The translations under genes and the position numbers were made by a program. From NCBI RefSeq assembly GCF_963678635.1, contig NC_087069.1, forward strand, positions 32,081,710-32,145,709: a stretch of 64,000 bases of DNA. The letters are read 5' to 3'. The notes under the pieces were generated by a model. That model did no database searches and was not told the origin of the DNA. It saw only the letters and a list, made by a program, of their open reading frames with translations. Below are positions 1 to 11,216 of this stretch, piece by piece; positions within the stretch are counted from its first letter, which is position 1; each line of letters starts with the position of its first letter. The DNA comes from Symsagittifera roscoffensis. Lineage: Eukaryota > Xenacoelomorpha > Acoela > Convolutidae.

Positions 1-2476
1 GCTTTCATGTCAATCATCACACCCGATGGTATTGCTATAAGGATGTACTGGGCCAAAAATTCATCAAATAATTCACTAAGTTAATATGCAAACTGATGAA
101 GGACAACTACCCTGTGTCATTGTGCAAAAATTAAAGAATACCTGGTTGAAAACGGTGTAGAATCAATCGAGTAGTCAATTATAATAACCAGATCTGATTT
201 TCATAAAAAAATATATGGACTTTCATGGAGAAGCGGTTGCATGGTATGAATCTCACGAAGCAGAACTTAGAAGTAAACATCGAAATTATCAAGAAATCTG
301 CTACTTCTGCGTTTGCAGTAAGAATACTTTATAGATCTATAGCTACTAGAGTAATTTGCTTACTAAGTCGAGAGATGCTGCTGTGGGGTATTAGTTCATC
401 TTTCTGTAAAATTATTTTGTTCTTATTTTTTGAATTTTGAAATTCATGCTTTCATACACTATTTGAGTTTTTTGTGGTAATTTAGTGTCAGAGGTGGATC
501 TAGGATTTTCTCGAGTGAGAGGGGGGATTTTTAAAAAAAGTTTTGTAAACTTTGTTGTTTTTTTTTTAGATTGACCAAAATGTTTATCCGAGCTCTCCCA
601 AAGCAGTAACAAGACACTGTTTTAGCCAAAATTTCAGCGCCGCAGGGAAAAATTTGAAAAAAAAACAACACAAAAATAGCGTTTTGGAGCATCTTTTATT
701 GGCGTCCAATATATAAGGCGCATTCCGAAAAATTATTGGGGTCAGTCAGCTAAAAATGGATATCTCAAAACAAAAAGTAAATAAATTCGTTTTCAAGAAG
801 GGAACAGATTCTATTATTATTTAAATAACTCAAAGCAATAAGAAATCTCATCTTCAAAGAACACCAAAAATTCTAGCTAGCTGCCTATCGAGTGATGTCT
901 TTATAGGGGAATTAATACAAAGGGGGAACTTTTGGGTCGGCTAGGGGTCGAATCCCTGAGGGGTGCGTCCGAGATGGAGGTCAACCCGGGATGGAGGTCA
1001 ACCCGGGTACTGCCTGAGATAGCATATCGCTTTCGGGTCATAGTCCTTGCCCCTTCAGGTCATTGCCCCTTTTTTCACTCGTAGCTTTTATAGAGTCGGT
1101 TCGATTTTGAATTAAATCTATTTTGCTTGGAAGAGATTTTTAGATTAGAAGAAAGAGATAAAATCTGATATTTTAAAAATTTGTTTAATTGAATACTACT
1201 TCTTCTGAGAGTGAAATTTTCAACTCAAATCCAAACAACTCTTCTGTTGGTGGTTTCATGTTGAATAACTATCTGCATTTAATTGTTGATGAGTACTCAT
1301 GTCTTATAATTTCTTAAATGTTTTCACGTGTTTCCACATTCGTATTTCAAATGAGAATACGTATAAAAAACACTAGGGTATTTGAGCTCAAGAAAACACG
1401 CGAGAGGAAGAATCTCCAAACATGAGATAGTTTTTTTGTGTTTATCATGTGTTTATAACCTGTTTTAAAAATCATGATCCTTGTGTAGAAAAAACAAAAA
1501 AAGGAATAAAAATTAACAAGATGCTGTCATTAACTCGGGTTTCGATCCATGGCGGGTAGACAAGGAGCAAATATAAAACCTCAATAATTTAACAATTAAG
1601 TGGGTCAATCCACAACTTAAGTAGTGTAACTACATATCAGATAAATGGAATCTAGATGAAATCTAAATTGGACGAGGAGTTTTGCCAAATTTATTGAAAT
1701 AAAAGTGAAATGAAACTTAAAATGGGCTATAAAACTTAAGAGTCAGGCTAATCAACTGAGACAATAGGCTCCAACAGTTTAACCCCAGCATTTTTTTTTC
1801 TTGTCTCATTGTTTTTCATCGGTAGTGCAATATGAAATGGCTCATAATCCTGACACGTTTATTTTTGGGCTGAATATTTAAAAAACAAAGTGAAAGCTGA
1901 GAAATAATTTGCATTGTTGTTTCATTTGCCAAATTGATGATTTCTGTCAATTCAGTTAGATGTTAGGAAGTTTATCAGGTATGGCTCTAAAATTTAGCCA
2001 GAGTCGAAGCCCATCAAAACATTTTTTCTGTAAAAAACTCAAAATACAACACATAAAGCCAATTTTTTTAATACATGGCTATTTTACTTAGTAACTAGTG
2101 CATACAAAAACCTAAATTTTCCTCCTCACTACCGGGTTGACAAAAAATTCTTATCATACAATTTCATACTATGGAAAAATGCCTATCAAAATATGTTCTA
2201 GGGACGTAGATCTCTCGATTGACATCTATTTCGGTATACTTGACTACTACTTTGCTTTCCAAATCCTCACTCTAATTCTCTTGATCCCAAGTTTAAAGCT
2301 GAAACAATTGTTTTCTCTGCGGTTGAGCTACAATTAGACTGGTTATTCATGGCTCCAGCGACGAAATTAAGCAAATGGTTGCTGCAAAAAAAGTCACTCG
2401 TTTTAGAAATGTATCAAATCTTTTCTGTTCATTTGAATGCATGGTCATCTTTTCTTTGAAAACATTTGTCAATAGT
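1..2476. other. AT-rich spacer, no gene recognised
   Basis: Stop codons are frequent in all frames, and the few short open frames (under about 100 codons) show no recognisable domain or codon bias. The only local structure I see is a pair of adjacent 17-bp copies near 974-1007. I see no RNA gene here. Confidence 0.6.
974..1007. repeat. 17-bp tandem duplication containing AACCCGGG
   Basis: Two adjacent identical 17-bp copies, ATGGAGGTCAACCCGGG, lie at 974-990 and 991-1007. The GTCAACCCGGG core resembles the GTCGACCCGGGT-type end motif of the minisatellite blocks further right, so this may be a remnant end of the same family. That link is an inference. Confidence 0.7.
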
Positions 2477-3487
2477 ACCCGGGTCGAGGTGCTCACTTTC
2501 TGTTTCGGCTTCCAAAGTCGAGCACATGTCAGTGCTCGACCGAAAAAGCAATAGGGGAGACAGGGGTTTGGGTCGAGCACAAACTCAAACACATCTCGAG
2601 CACGGTCGAGTACATTCGAGCATGGTCAAGGGCAGTCTATCACGGTCGAGCAAAGTCGAGCACGGTCGAGACACACCTCGAGCACGGTCGAAACATACCC
2701 CAAGAATGGTCGAAATAGACTTCATTGCAAACTTTTGCAAAGACACACTCAGAACAGTCCTAATTTGTGAAATGTGAGCTATATAAATGACATTGAAGTT
2801 AATAAAGTCCTTAACTTCTAAAAATCTATTCTTTTCATCTCCGAAGTTCGGAAAAAACTTTCAGCACTGTGCGTTTTCACTAAGAGACAACAAAAAACTA
2901 TTTCATCTTTTCCAGAGAAAACAATCTTCCTTGGGTCGAGCACATTATTTGTGATCGAGACAGTAGAAAAATATCTTACTTGGGTCGAGCAAGGTCGAGC
3001 ACACTTTTTTGGTCCAGTACGACCAAAAATAATTTATGTTTGTGTCGAGGCCATTTTTTTGGTTGAGAACGGTCAAAATATATTTTGATGGGTCTAGCAC
3101 CGTCGAGCACATTTATTTAGTCGAACACGGTCGAAACAAATCTTGCTTGGGTCGAGGACGGTCACGCACATTCTTTTGGTCGAGTAAGTCGAAAGTTACC
3201 GAATTTCGGTCGAGATGGTCAAAACACACCAATTATTGGAAGAGACGGTCTAAACATACTAATTTCTGGTCGAGACGGTCGAAAGAGGGTAGCACTTGAA
3301 TAGGAGCGCAATGAGCATTTTGTCTATCCTTTCCAACTTCATGTACTGATTTGAATGGTTCGATATCAATTCTTTCTGACTAGTTGAAAGTAAACAGATG
3401 ATTGTAGTTTGTTTCTATATGATTTTGATAAATAAACTTTTCTCCTTCTTCCTCATCAAAACATAAAGTGAGCACCTCGATTCGGGT
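2477..3487. repeat. Foldback element with internal GGTCGAGCAC minisatellite
   Basis: The block starts with ACCCGGGTCGAGGTGCTC at 2477, and the same 23-bp sequence, in inverted orientation with two mismatches, ends it at 3465-3487. Between them the motif GGTCGAGCACGGTCGA(AA) recurs in degenerate form, for example around 2575-2700 and 2935-3290, with less repetitive sequence between 2700 and 2930. The trinucleotide AGT flanks both ends and could be a short target duplication. No coding frame within it resembles a protein family; the short open frames here reflect the repeat. Confidence 0.7.
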
Positions 3488-5163
3488 AGTTGGCATCAGT
3501 AGAAAAGTTAGTTCGGTAGCGAACAGTGCAATATCAAGGGCGTGCTTGATTTTCAACTGCATTCTTCTCATAATGTCTCAAGAAACATTAAAAAGAGAAG
3601 TCGGACTGGGTGCAAGCCAAAAATACGGTTTTGAAAGTATATTTTTTTTGTATTTTTAGCCAATTAGGGCGCTAGATTGAGGCTACAATTGATTCAAAAA
3701 TCTCATTTAGAAAAAAAATCGTGAGTACAAATTCCTGGAAACTGAATCTAATTATATTTTTTTCTTGAATAAGATGAGTCTCTAAGAAAAAAAACATAAC
3801 CTACATACAAAGTCAAATTCAAAAATAATCACAGTTTTTTGTAAAACCTATTTGAGTTTACAAAATCATAATTGAAACGTTATTTTCTTCACCTGGGAAA
3901 TCTTAAATCTGAAATTTTTTTTTCTGAAATAAACCTACCTGGTTCAAAAATATTTTGAAACAAATGTCATGTTTAATTTGGCTTTAGAAGAGCAAAACTT
4001 GTTTTCCATTTGAATTGAGAAAAGGCCCAATGAACTCCGATACTTCTCGCATTAGAGCAAAGCTTTGAAAAATGCTACTGCTGTAAACGTATAGGAAAAT
4101 TTTGGTCGAAAAATTTGACGAACAGGCAAGTTGAACTTGATTTTTGCATGACTATCGATACAACACAAAAGCAAGGCAGTTAGTCCAAAAATAGAATGAA
4201 AACCTCAGTAAAAATAAAAAAAAATAAAATTGATTTCTTTGAGTTTGAACATTTCGAACCATAGAAAATTTCCCAAGTCCTATGTCGTCTCAGGAAACGT
4301 AAATGAAACTAAAAAAATTTTGGTCTTTGAAACGGCGAAACATGAGTTAGATCAGCAGAAAAAAAAATGTTGAAAAAACTAGATCTCTCAAAATGAAAAA
4401 AGCTAGTGCTGAAACAAAAACATGCCAAAACAATAGATTGTGAAATTAACATCAAAAGAAAATTACCAATCGATAAATAAGCCAAAAATACCTTAACAGA
4501 AACCCTTTAAGCCAAAAAAATCAACCACACATAGAACTTACAAAAAGTTAAGTGGGCCCCTCACCCTCAAAACACACACACATAACTTTATTTGCCAGTC
4601 GAATGAATTAATATAATGTCAATAAGTCGATTTAATATAAGATAAAACCTAATAAGCAGAAAAAAAGGAAAATAAAATTAAACACAGTCGAAAAAAATTG
4701 AGACTGAAAAAACAGTCGGGTCTTTCTCACCCTCAACACAGATAGGCACATACAAAAGACGCAATAGGAGAGAATCTGGCCAATTTAATACAGGCCTAAA
4801 CCGATTTTGATCATTTGAGCGATCCAAACGTGGGATGGGGTTGGTAAACTTTAATAAGCATGGGGATGGGGTCACTTGAACGTGTTTGAATTTTCACTAA
4901 TTTGATTGTTACAACAGTAAAAAAAGTGAAATTGAAACAAGTGCGAAGTTTGCAAAAATTTCACAAAAAAAAGTTTTAAAGTTTTAGAAAGAAATTGGAT
5001 GATTTTCAATTATAAGGGATTATACTGACAAAATAAACAAAATTGGGTGCCAAAAATAATAACTTATAATCGATTAAATGGGATTTTAGTGGTTTTTGTT
5101 AAATAATTTAAGTAGTCCAGTCCTTATATAAACTGGACTGCATCACAAGCCCGATAGATTTGG
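3488..5163. other. AT-rich spacer, no gene recognised
   Basis: No open frame longer than about 65 codons and no repeat that I could follow by eye. The sequence is dominated by A and T runs. Confidence 0.6.
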
Positions 5164-5343
5164 ATCAGTAAACAACGAACAAAAAGTATTTCCGAGTCAA
5201 AAAATATCCATTATGTTTCAATATAGATGATTAATTCAGACCACGAAATCTATTATGATTTCGTGGTCTGAATTAAACATCTGTAATTAACTATAGGGGA
5301 TAATTTTTGACTCGGAAATACTTTTTGTTTGTTGTTTACTGAT
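5164..5343. repeat. 180-bp hairpin (MITE-like inverted repeat)
   Basis: The arms 5164-5210 and 5298-5343 are near-perfect reverse complements; both contain the 18-mer AAAAAGTATTTCCGAGTC in opposite orientation. A second inner inverted pair, ATTCAGACCACGAAATC with its complement, lies at about 5232-5275 around a six-base centre. Two nested inverted repeats with a small loop fit a foldback or MITE-type element. No target-site duplication is obvious. Confidence 0.8.
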
Positions 5344-5506
5344 AGAAATCAAAGTCACACAAATATTTCGGTCGCACCAAGTCGCAACTTACCCATTTTG
5401 AGTCGCAATGGTCGCAACATACCCAATTTGAGCCGCAATGGTCGCAAGATACTAATAATGAGTTGCAATGATCGCAACATAAGTCCGCAACCTCGACCCG
5501 GGTCCC
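5344..5506. repeat. GGTCGCAAC minisatellite with CTCGACCCGGGT end
   Basis: Degenerate units of about 30 bp containing GGTCGCAACATACCCAATTT and GAGTCGCAAT run from about 5375 to 5485. The block closes with CCTCGACCCGGGTCCC at 5491-5506. That closing motif matches the end motif of the 2477-3487 block, and the array abuts the hairpin directly on its left. Confidence 0.65.
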
Positions 5507-6497
5507 TACCAAACTTTAACCTATCTTGTGCTTCAATAAAAACTATATGATAAATTCAATCGGATCCTTGACGCCGCACGAGCAAAGCTAATTCCCGATA
5601 AAATCGAAAGCTTTAAAATAAAGTTGAACAAAGTCAAAAAGAGTCGAACAATGTCCGGTATAGTCGAACAAATTTGAGCAAAGTCGAAAAATGTCAGGTA
5701 ATCATAAAGCACGCCAACACTTCGGCATATGGCTCTCTAGTTGTAATCAGTGGCCATTTACTTCTTCAGTAATCACATCTTAGTACTGAGGTTGATTTTT
5801 ATTTGAAATTTGCTGCCAATTTATCAAATACATTCTTGAGGGATGAATTCTGTTTGTTAAAATTGGTGAAATGCAGCGTGAATTTAAAATCACATGTATA
5901 TATTCAACCAAGCAATTTATTTCACAAGAAGTAACCAATTGTACCAATAAACAAATCTGTTTCAAACTTTTTTGAAAAGAAAAACTCAAGCTGCACTGTT
6001 GGTTCAATGGACAATAAAAAAATTACAAGTAAACCGAACAATCATTTGATTTTTTGAGACCATTTTTTAAATGAAAACAGAGAAAACTGAAATCAGAACT
6101 TTTAAAAAGTTATTGGGAACCTAATTGCATGACTTTTTCAAACTGGAATGTTTTCTGCCTGCTTTGTACTTTTTGTAAAAACTGATCCATGATTTTATTA
6201 ATTTCAGGACAGCGTTTTATTAAAAACAGTATTCAATTAAAAAAAACTTATGAGGATCTAAATGTATGAATTTCTCTTTTCCAATTTTCTTGAAATAAGT
6301 TGACGTTTTTCAAATTTTATTTTCGAGAAACAGAATTTGGCAATTTCAAATAAATCTGGAATGAAAACAAATGCACAGAAAAACGATGAAAGGGGGTGAT
6401 TTTTGAGATTTCAGCATCGAGTTGTCTTTTTTTCTAAAAATCCTCACAGAACATGAAAACTGTTCTAAATAAATTGAAACGACACCAGAAAAAATAT
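5507..6497. other. Spacer with a short GTCGAACAA array
   Basis: Around 5610-5700 the motif AGTCGAACAA/AAAGTCGAAAAATGTC recurs about five times, another variant of the GTCG-based repeats. The remainder to 6497 is AT-rich, with no recognisable gene. Confidence 0.5.
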
Positions 6498-7701
6498 ACA
6501 AATTGTAGCGTTGGGCAGAAGAAAAAATCTACGCAGTGTTGACAATTATTTGTTCTGCTGCATTCGCCTTGGTATGGAAAGTGAGGCGTCTCCATCTCGG
6601 TCGCGAGGAAAAGATTCTTGGTCGTGCCGTCTCCGTCTTGGTGCGGAAAGTCGCGCCGTCTGCGCCTTGAACTGGAAAGTTGTGCCTATCCGCCTTGGTC
6701 AGGGACGTCTCCACACTCTGATTGCTAAAGTTGCGCCACATCCATCACGGTGGCGAAGAACTAGTTCTTGGTTACGCCGTCTTTGCCTCGGTCTGGAAAA
6801 TTGCGCCGTCTTGGTCTGAAAAGTCGCGCCACCTCCACTTTGGTCTGGAAAGTCGCGTCATCTCCGCTTTGGTCGCGAGGAATTGATTCTTCGTCGCGCC
6901 GTCTCCGCGATGATCTGGAAAGTCGCACCCTCTCCGCTTCGGTCTGTAAAGTCGCGCCGTCTCCGCCTTGTTTTGGAAAGTCGCGCCATATGCACCGTGG
7001 TCTGGGCTGTCTCCATTCTGATTGCTAAAGTCGCGCCGCGTCCACCGCGGTCGCAGAGAATAGTTTCTTAATCGCGCCATCTCCGCCTCGGTCTGGAGAG
7101 ATGCGCCGTCTCCGCCTTGATCTGAAAAGTCGCGCCGTCTCCGCCTGGGACTGGAAAGTCGCGCCGTCTCCACTCTGAACTCGAAAGTCGCGTCGCTTTC
7201 ACTACGGTCGCGATGAAATGATTCTTGGTCGCGCCGTATCCGCCTCGGTTGCGAAAGTCTTGAAAGTGCACTTTTTGGTCGTGCTTGCCACGCCCGTCAC
7301 GCCGTAACTTTTTGAGTCGCCCGTTTCCTGAGTCGTACCGTATCCACCTTGGTCGCGAAAGTCACGCTGTCTCCACCTCGGTCGCGAAAGCCCTGAATTT
7401 TTTTTTCAAGTCGCGCCGTCTCTATGTTGATCTGTAAGTCGCGCCGTCTCCATCTAGGTATGGAAAGTCTAGAAATGACTAAGTTTGGTCGCGCCGGTCA
7501 TGCCGTTTTCTGAGCCGCAGGATCGCTCCGTATCCGCCTCGGTCGCGAAAGTCGCGACGGATCATCATGATCACAAAAGTCTGGAAACGCCAGGTTCTGG
7601 TCGCCAAAGTCTGGACATGCCTAATTTTGGTCTGGAAAGTCTGGTTATGTCAAAATTTTGTCGCGAAGGTCTGGACATGAGCCTGGGACCTCGACTCGGG
7701 T
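6498..7701. repeat. GC-rich minisatellite, unit AAAGTCGCGCCGTCTCCGCC
   Basis: About 1.2 kb of degenerate 25-40 bp units built on AAAGTCGCGCCGTCTCCGCC plus TTGGTCTGG, much richer in G and C than anything around it. Open frames on both strands here (Arg/Ser-rich) are products of the repeat, not genes. The right end reads GGGACCTCGACTCGGGT (7681-7700), the same end motif as the blocks at 2477 and 5491. Units change gradually from left to right (CGCC-rich, then TCTGGAAAGTCTGG), as expected for slippage-driven growth. Confidence 0.8.
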
Positions 7702-7959
7702 GAATTACAACACAACAGAGAATATTTTAATCATGTTTTTTCACAGTTGACAAACGATTTTGTCATCTGAATTATATTCTCTTAGTTTTGATTGAGTATT
7801 GTGAGAACTCTTATAATTTGAAGCTTAACTGATAATTCAATTTGAATCTTCGCTCAATTTTTGATCATTTTTGTGTAGGCAAAACCATTTGTTTCTGCAT
7901 TTACTAGTGCTTGTTTGAGACTATTTCTATTATGTCTACACGTCTCTATAAAAAGTTAC
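7702..7959. other. Spacer
   Basis: AT-rich DNA with no signal between the minisatellite and the tetraspanin relic. Confidence 0.5.
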
Positions 7960-8665
7960 CAGGTTATTGGAAAGTTGTTTTTGTTGGGGTTCAATATTTA
8001 TTTTTTGCAGTTGGGTTTCCTTATTAATTTGCCTATTCTTTATTCTCGGTCTTGCATCTGATTCTTTGATTTTGTTCATTCCAACTTCTGTAATTTGGTC
8101 ACACCTATTATAATGGGAACCATTCTCTACTTTTCTGTGATTGGATGGGTGGCTGCAATTTATGGAGAAAACAAAACAGATAGACATAAATTTGGCGTTC
8201 TTCAGGTGTTTGGGAAAGCATTCGAGATTTCCTTAATGATTTGGTTTATGTAGCACAAGTTTGAATTTGAGCTCAAATAAGTCGAAAATGGCTGATCGAA
8301 TCCATGCCATTGCCGTCCAATGTTAATTCATGGAATGCTTATCAAAATCGACATAACTGTTGTGGTAATAACAACTGTACGGATCTGTCGGGAAATGGCA
8401 AGTTGACCATACTGCAGTCGTGCTGTAAGCCCGATTTTCTCGATTGCGCCCAAAACCGCTCTAGACAGTCAATTTTTTGCGAGCTTGACTTCTTCCATTG
8501 AAATTCAGACGTCATTACTGAGCACGTCTACAGGTTGGGCTGTAAATCTTCCATAGAATTGGGAATCCATGACTATTAATACACTGTACTCTCTGTTGGA
8601 ATAATTATGGCATTATTACAGCTACTGCTTGTTATGATGTCTTGTATTCTAAACCTATAAAACAA
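7960..8665 (+). pseudogene. Tetraspanin relic, copy 1
   Basis: Tetraspanin landmarks occur in the right order but in shifting frames. A TM1-like segment (FLLGFNIYFLQLG) lies near 7975-8015. A TM2-like segment followed by a Gly/Glu-Asn turn (GWVAAIYGENK) lies at 8140-8175. The large extracellular loop, with a CCG motif and a later SCC plus single Cys, lies at about 8330-8450. A TM4-like segment (GIIMALLQLLL) lies at about 8600-8635. Family members are four-pass membrane scaffold proteins of about 220-300 aa with a CCG loop. Frameshifts after TM1 and an in-frame TAA before TM4 break this copy, unless unusually small exons are involved. TM3 is not clear. I take it for a pseudogene. Confidence 0.65.
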
Positions 8666-8825
8666 GAAAAAAACAAAGAAGACAAAAAAGAAAACAAAAC
8701 CTATCCATGGGCAACTAGATGAGATATATCGTTTTGTTGCTGTCTTACCTCTTTCACGATGTTTTTCCCCAATTGCTGTGGCGTAATGTAATACGTATGA
8801 ACAAGACAAGATAGACACCGAATGT

Positions 8826-9400
8826 CAGTTTTTTTTGCTCTGGATATTTTTATCTGGTTTGGTTTTGGACTTGTATGCATCTAGAATGAAGATATCGTAT
8901 GTACGGTGGACGAAATGAGATTCATCGCTAATAGAGTGGCTACGATTTTCAGTTTTGTGGTGTATACAGCAGTTGATCTGGATTTTTTGGATGTTTTGTT
9001 CGGGAAAAATCCTTCGTCAAAATCGGATTGTTGTCTTTGCAGCAACCAATTGCTATTGTACTTCAAATTGCTCTGTTAGTTCTTTATCTGAAACGGGTAA
9101 CTTATTTGGAGGACCGAATCGAAGGCTGGCTTGAAGATTCCATGAGAAACAGCTATAGCTACAACTAGAATACTACAACTATAAAGAAAACAATGGGAGC
9201 GCTTGGGATATGCTTCAACAAAACTCTGAGTGCTGTGGAATCAACAACTATACAGAGCTGTGCAGCGTTACAGAACTGTTCCCCTCATCGTGTTGCAGAC
9301 CTGAATTCCAAATCTTGGGCAACGGCATGGATCATATTTTTGATGCCACCGTAAGACGGAAGTGTTGTCGGCAATTGAAGACCAATTGACTGGCTTTCTC
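8826..9400 (+). pseudogene. Tetraspanin relic, copy 2
   Basis: This is a second tetraspanin-like series just downstream of the first. A hydrophobic TM1-like run (FFALDIFIWFGFGLV) lies near 8830-8880. A segment resembling the start of the extracellular loop (YLEDRIEGWLEDS) lies near 9100-9145. A loop core reading WDMLQQNSECCG is followed by SSCCRPEF at 9203-9310. An in-frame TAG and at least one frame change separate these parts. The CCG and CC(R)PEF residues make the family assignment fairly firm. The tandem arrangement with copy 1 suggests a local gene duplication before both decayed. No TM4 was found. Confidence 0.6.
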
Positions 9401-10577
9401 TATTTGGACGAAGCTCTAGTTATTCTCCAGTTATTTTTTGTTTTCTTCTATAGAAGGCACAAAAACGAGGGCGTGCGTGCGATTCTAACCAAAAGCTTAC
9501 AACTGAAAATGTCAAAACGATGACCAGTACACAAAAAATAGATCATCATATTGAAGTCAAGAAGTTTTCGTGCAAAAAAATACGCAGAAGCTGATCCTGA
9601 ATGCAATAACCCAAAATCTTTAACAATACGAGGCCAAACTGTACATTTTGAGAATTTTAAGCGGAGTCCTTCGTTTTAAGCGGATTCTTTCGTTTTCTTT
9701 GAACTTTTCGACAAAACTTTAACATGTCTAAAGACTTGTCTCTTGATTCCAGAGACCTACACACACCAAATTGTGCGCCTATCTAAGGCACAGTTTGGTC
9801 TCATAATGGTTTGTTTGAAACTTAGCCAACAACTTGGTTTTATGGACAATATCAAAAGTTGCTGCTGTGGATGATAATTTTTTTTTCAACTGATTCAAAA
9901 ATTGAATAAAGATGGCCTGTATAATACCCGATTTGATCTCCATACACTAAAATTGCTAATCAATCTATTCCATATAATTTGTCTATGAAAAATGCTAATC
10001 ATATGAAACTCTCATAGATAGGAATTGCATGGCAAGCATTCTTCCATAATGAAACTGTATGGCTATAAATGGTAACTGTAGCTTTTATTTTATAACGCAG
10101 TCTAGACTCAGTTTTGTAGACAAAAAAAAACAAAAAATCATAATGATTATGATTCGTAAAAATCAGGATTTTGTATAAAAACCATACATGATAAAAATCT
10201 AAGACTTCTGTCAAAATTGGTTCTACGATTTTCCACAATGGTTTTTTCGAAGTAGAAGTTTTCTAGACATATAAAAAAAGTTATGTTGTTTTTTGTTTTA
10301 TTTATATGGGATTTTTCTTAGGCCATCTTAGAAGGCGAGTCTTCTAATGCAGTTTATCTGTGAATATACTGCTACTTAAACTATGGGTTTTTCTCATTTG
10401 AAAAAATTTTTGGACCTTGTGCTCCAGGACAAACGCAAAAACTCCAAGCAAAACTCAAAAATTATTTCTCTCTTTTGATTTGCACCACGCATTTTTATGG
10501 AAGAATGCTAGTCATGCAATTTTCATATTTGGAAAAACTTTAATCATTTTGTTTTTTTGCAATTTTTTAATGAAAAA
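9401..10577. other. AT-rich spacer
   Basis: No gene or RNA recognised. Short open frames lack any family signature. Confidence 0.55.
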
Positions 10578-11216
10578 AATTTTTTGTTTTGAGGTAACTA
10601 TGAGATTTGATTTCAAACATTGATAATTTTGTTCTGTTGCTCAATTTTCCAATGAGTGTCAGTTTTCCAGTTGTTGTTTTCTTAGAGATAGCTGTTTGGC
10701 TTTGTCTTTTAGATATGGAAACACTCCATTCACTGGAAAGCCAGCATACATTCTCTAAAAAAAATTAAACATTGACGCTGACAACTGCCATAGGTGGACT
10801 ATGAAAAGTTATAAATTTCCAAGTATTTTCTTAATAAACAAAAATAAAAGCAGAAATTTGTTTTAAGAACGCTGTTTTTTTAAGAACGTCATTTATGACA
10901 ATTTTACGACTAAAATTTTTTGTTTTCAGGTAACTATGAAATTTGATTTCAAACATTGACAATTTTGTTCTGTTGCTCAATTTTCCAATGAGTGTCAGTT
11001 TTCCAGTTGTTGTTTTCTTCGAGATAGCTGTTTGGCTTTGTCTTTTAGATATGGAAACACTCCATTCACTGGAAAGCCAGCATACATTCTCTAAAAAAAT
11101 TAAACATTGACGCTGAGAACTGCCATTAGGTGGACTATGAAAGGTTATAAATTTCCAGATATTTTCTTAGTAAACAAAAATAAAAGCAGAAATTTGTTTT
11201 AAGAACGCTGTTTTTT
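10578..11216. repeat. Tandem duplication, 336-bp period
   Basis: A segment of about 300 bp beginning TTTTTTGTTTTGAGGTAACT at 10578-10880 recurs at 10914-11216 with an offset of 336 bp and only a handful of differences. Each copy contains AATGAGTGTCAGTTTTCCAG and AACACTCCATTCACTGGAAAG. The 33-bp joint between the copies is unique. No coding potential is visible. Confidence 0.85.

Noticed and set aside
940-960. B-box-like GGGGTCGAATCCC as a tRNA gene
   Set aside because: No A box or pairing acceptor stem at a tRNA-like distance.
6511-7271. Overlapping Arg/Ser-rich open frames on both strands
   Set aside because: They are translations of the GC-rich minisatellite; unit periodicity explains their openness and composition.
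6498-7701. CRISPR-like array because of regular repeats
   Set aside because: Units are contiguous and degenerate without unique spacers, and the genome is eukaryotic.
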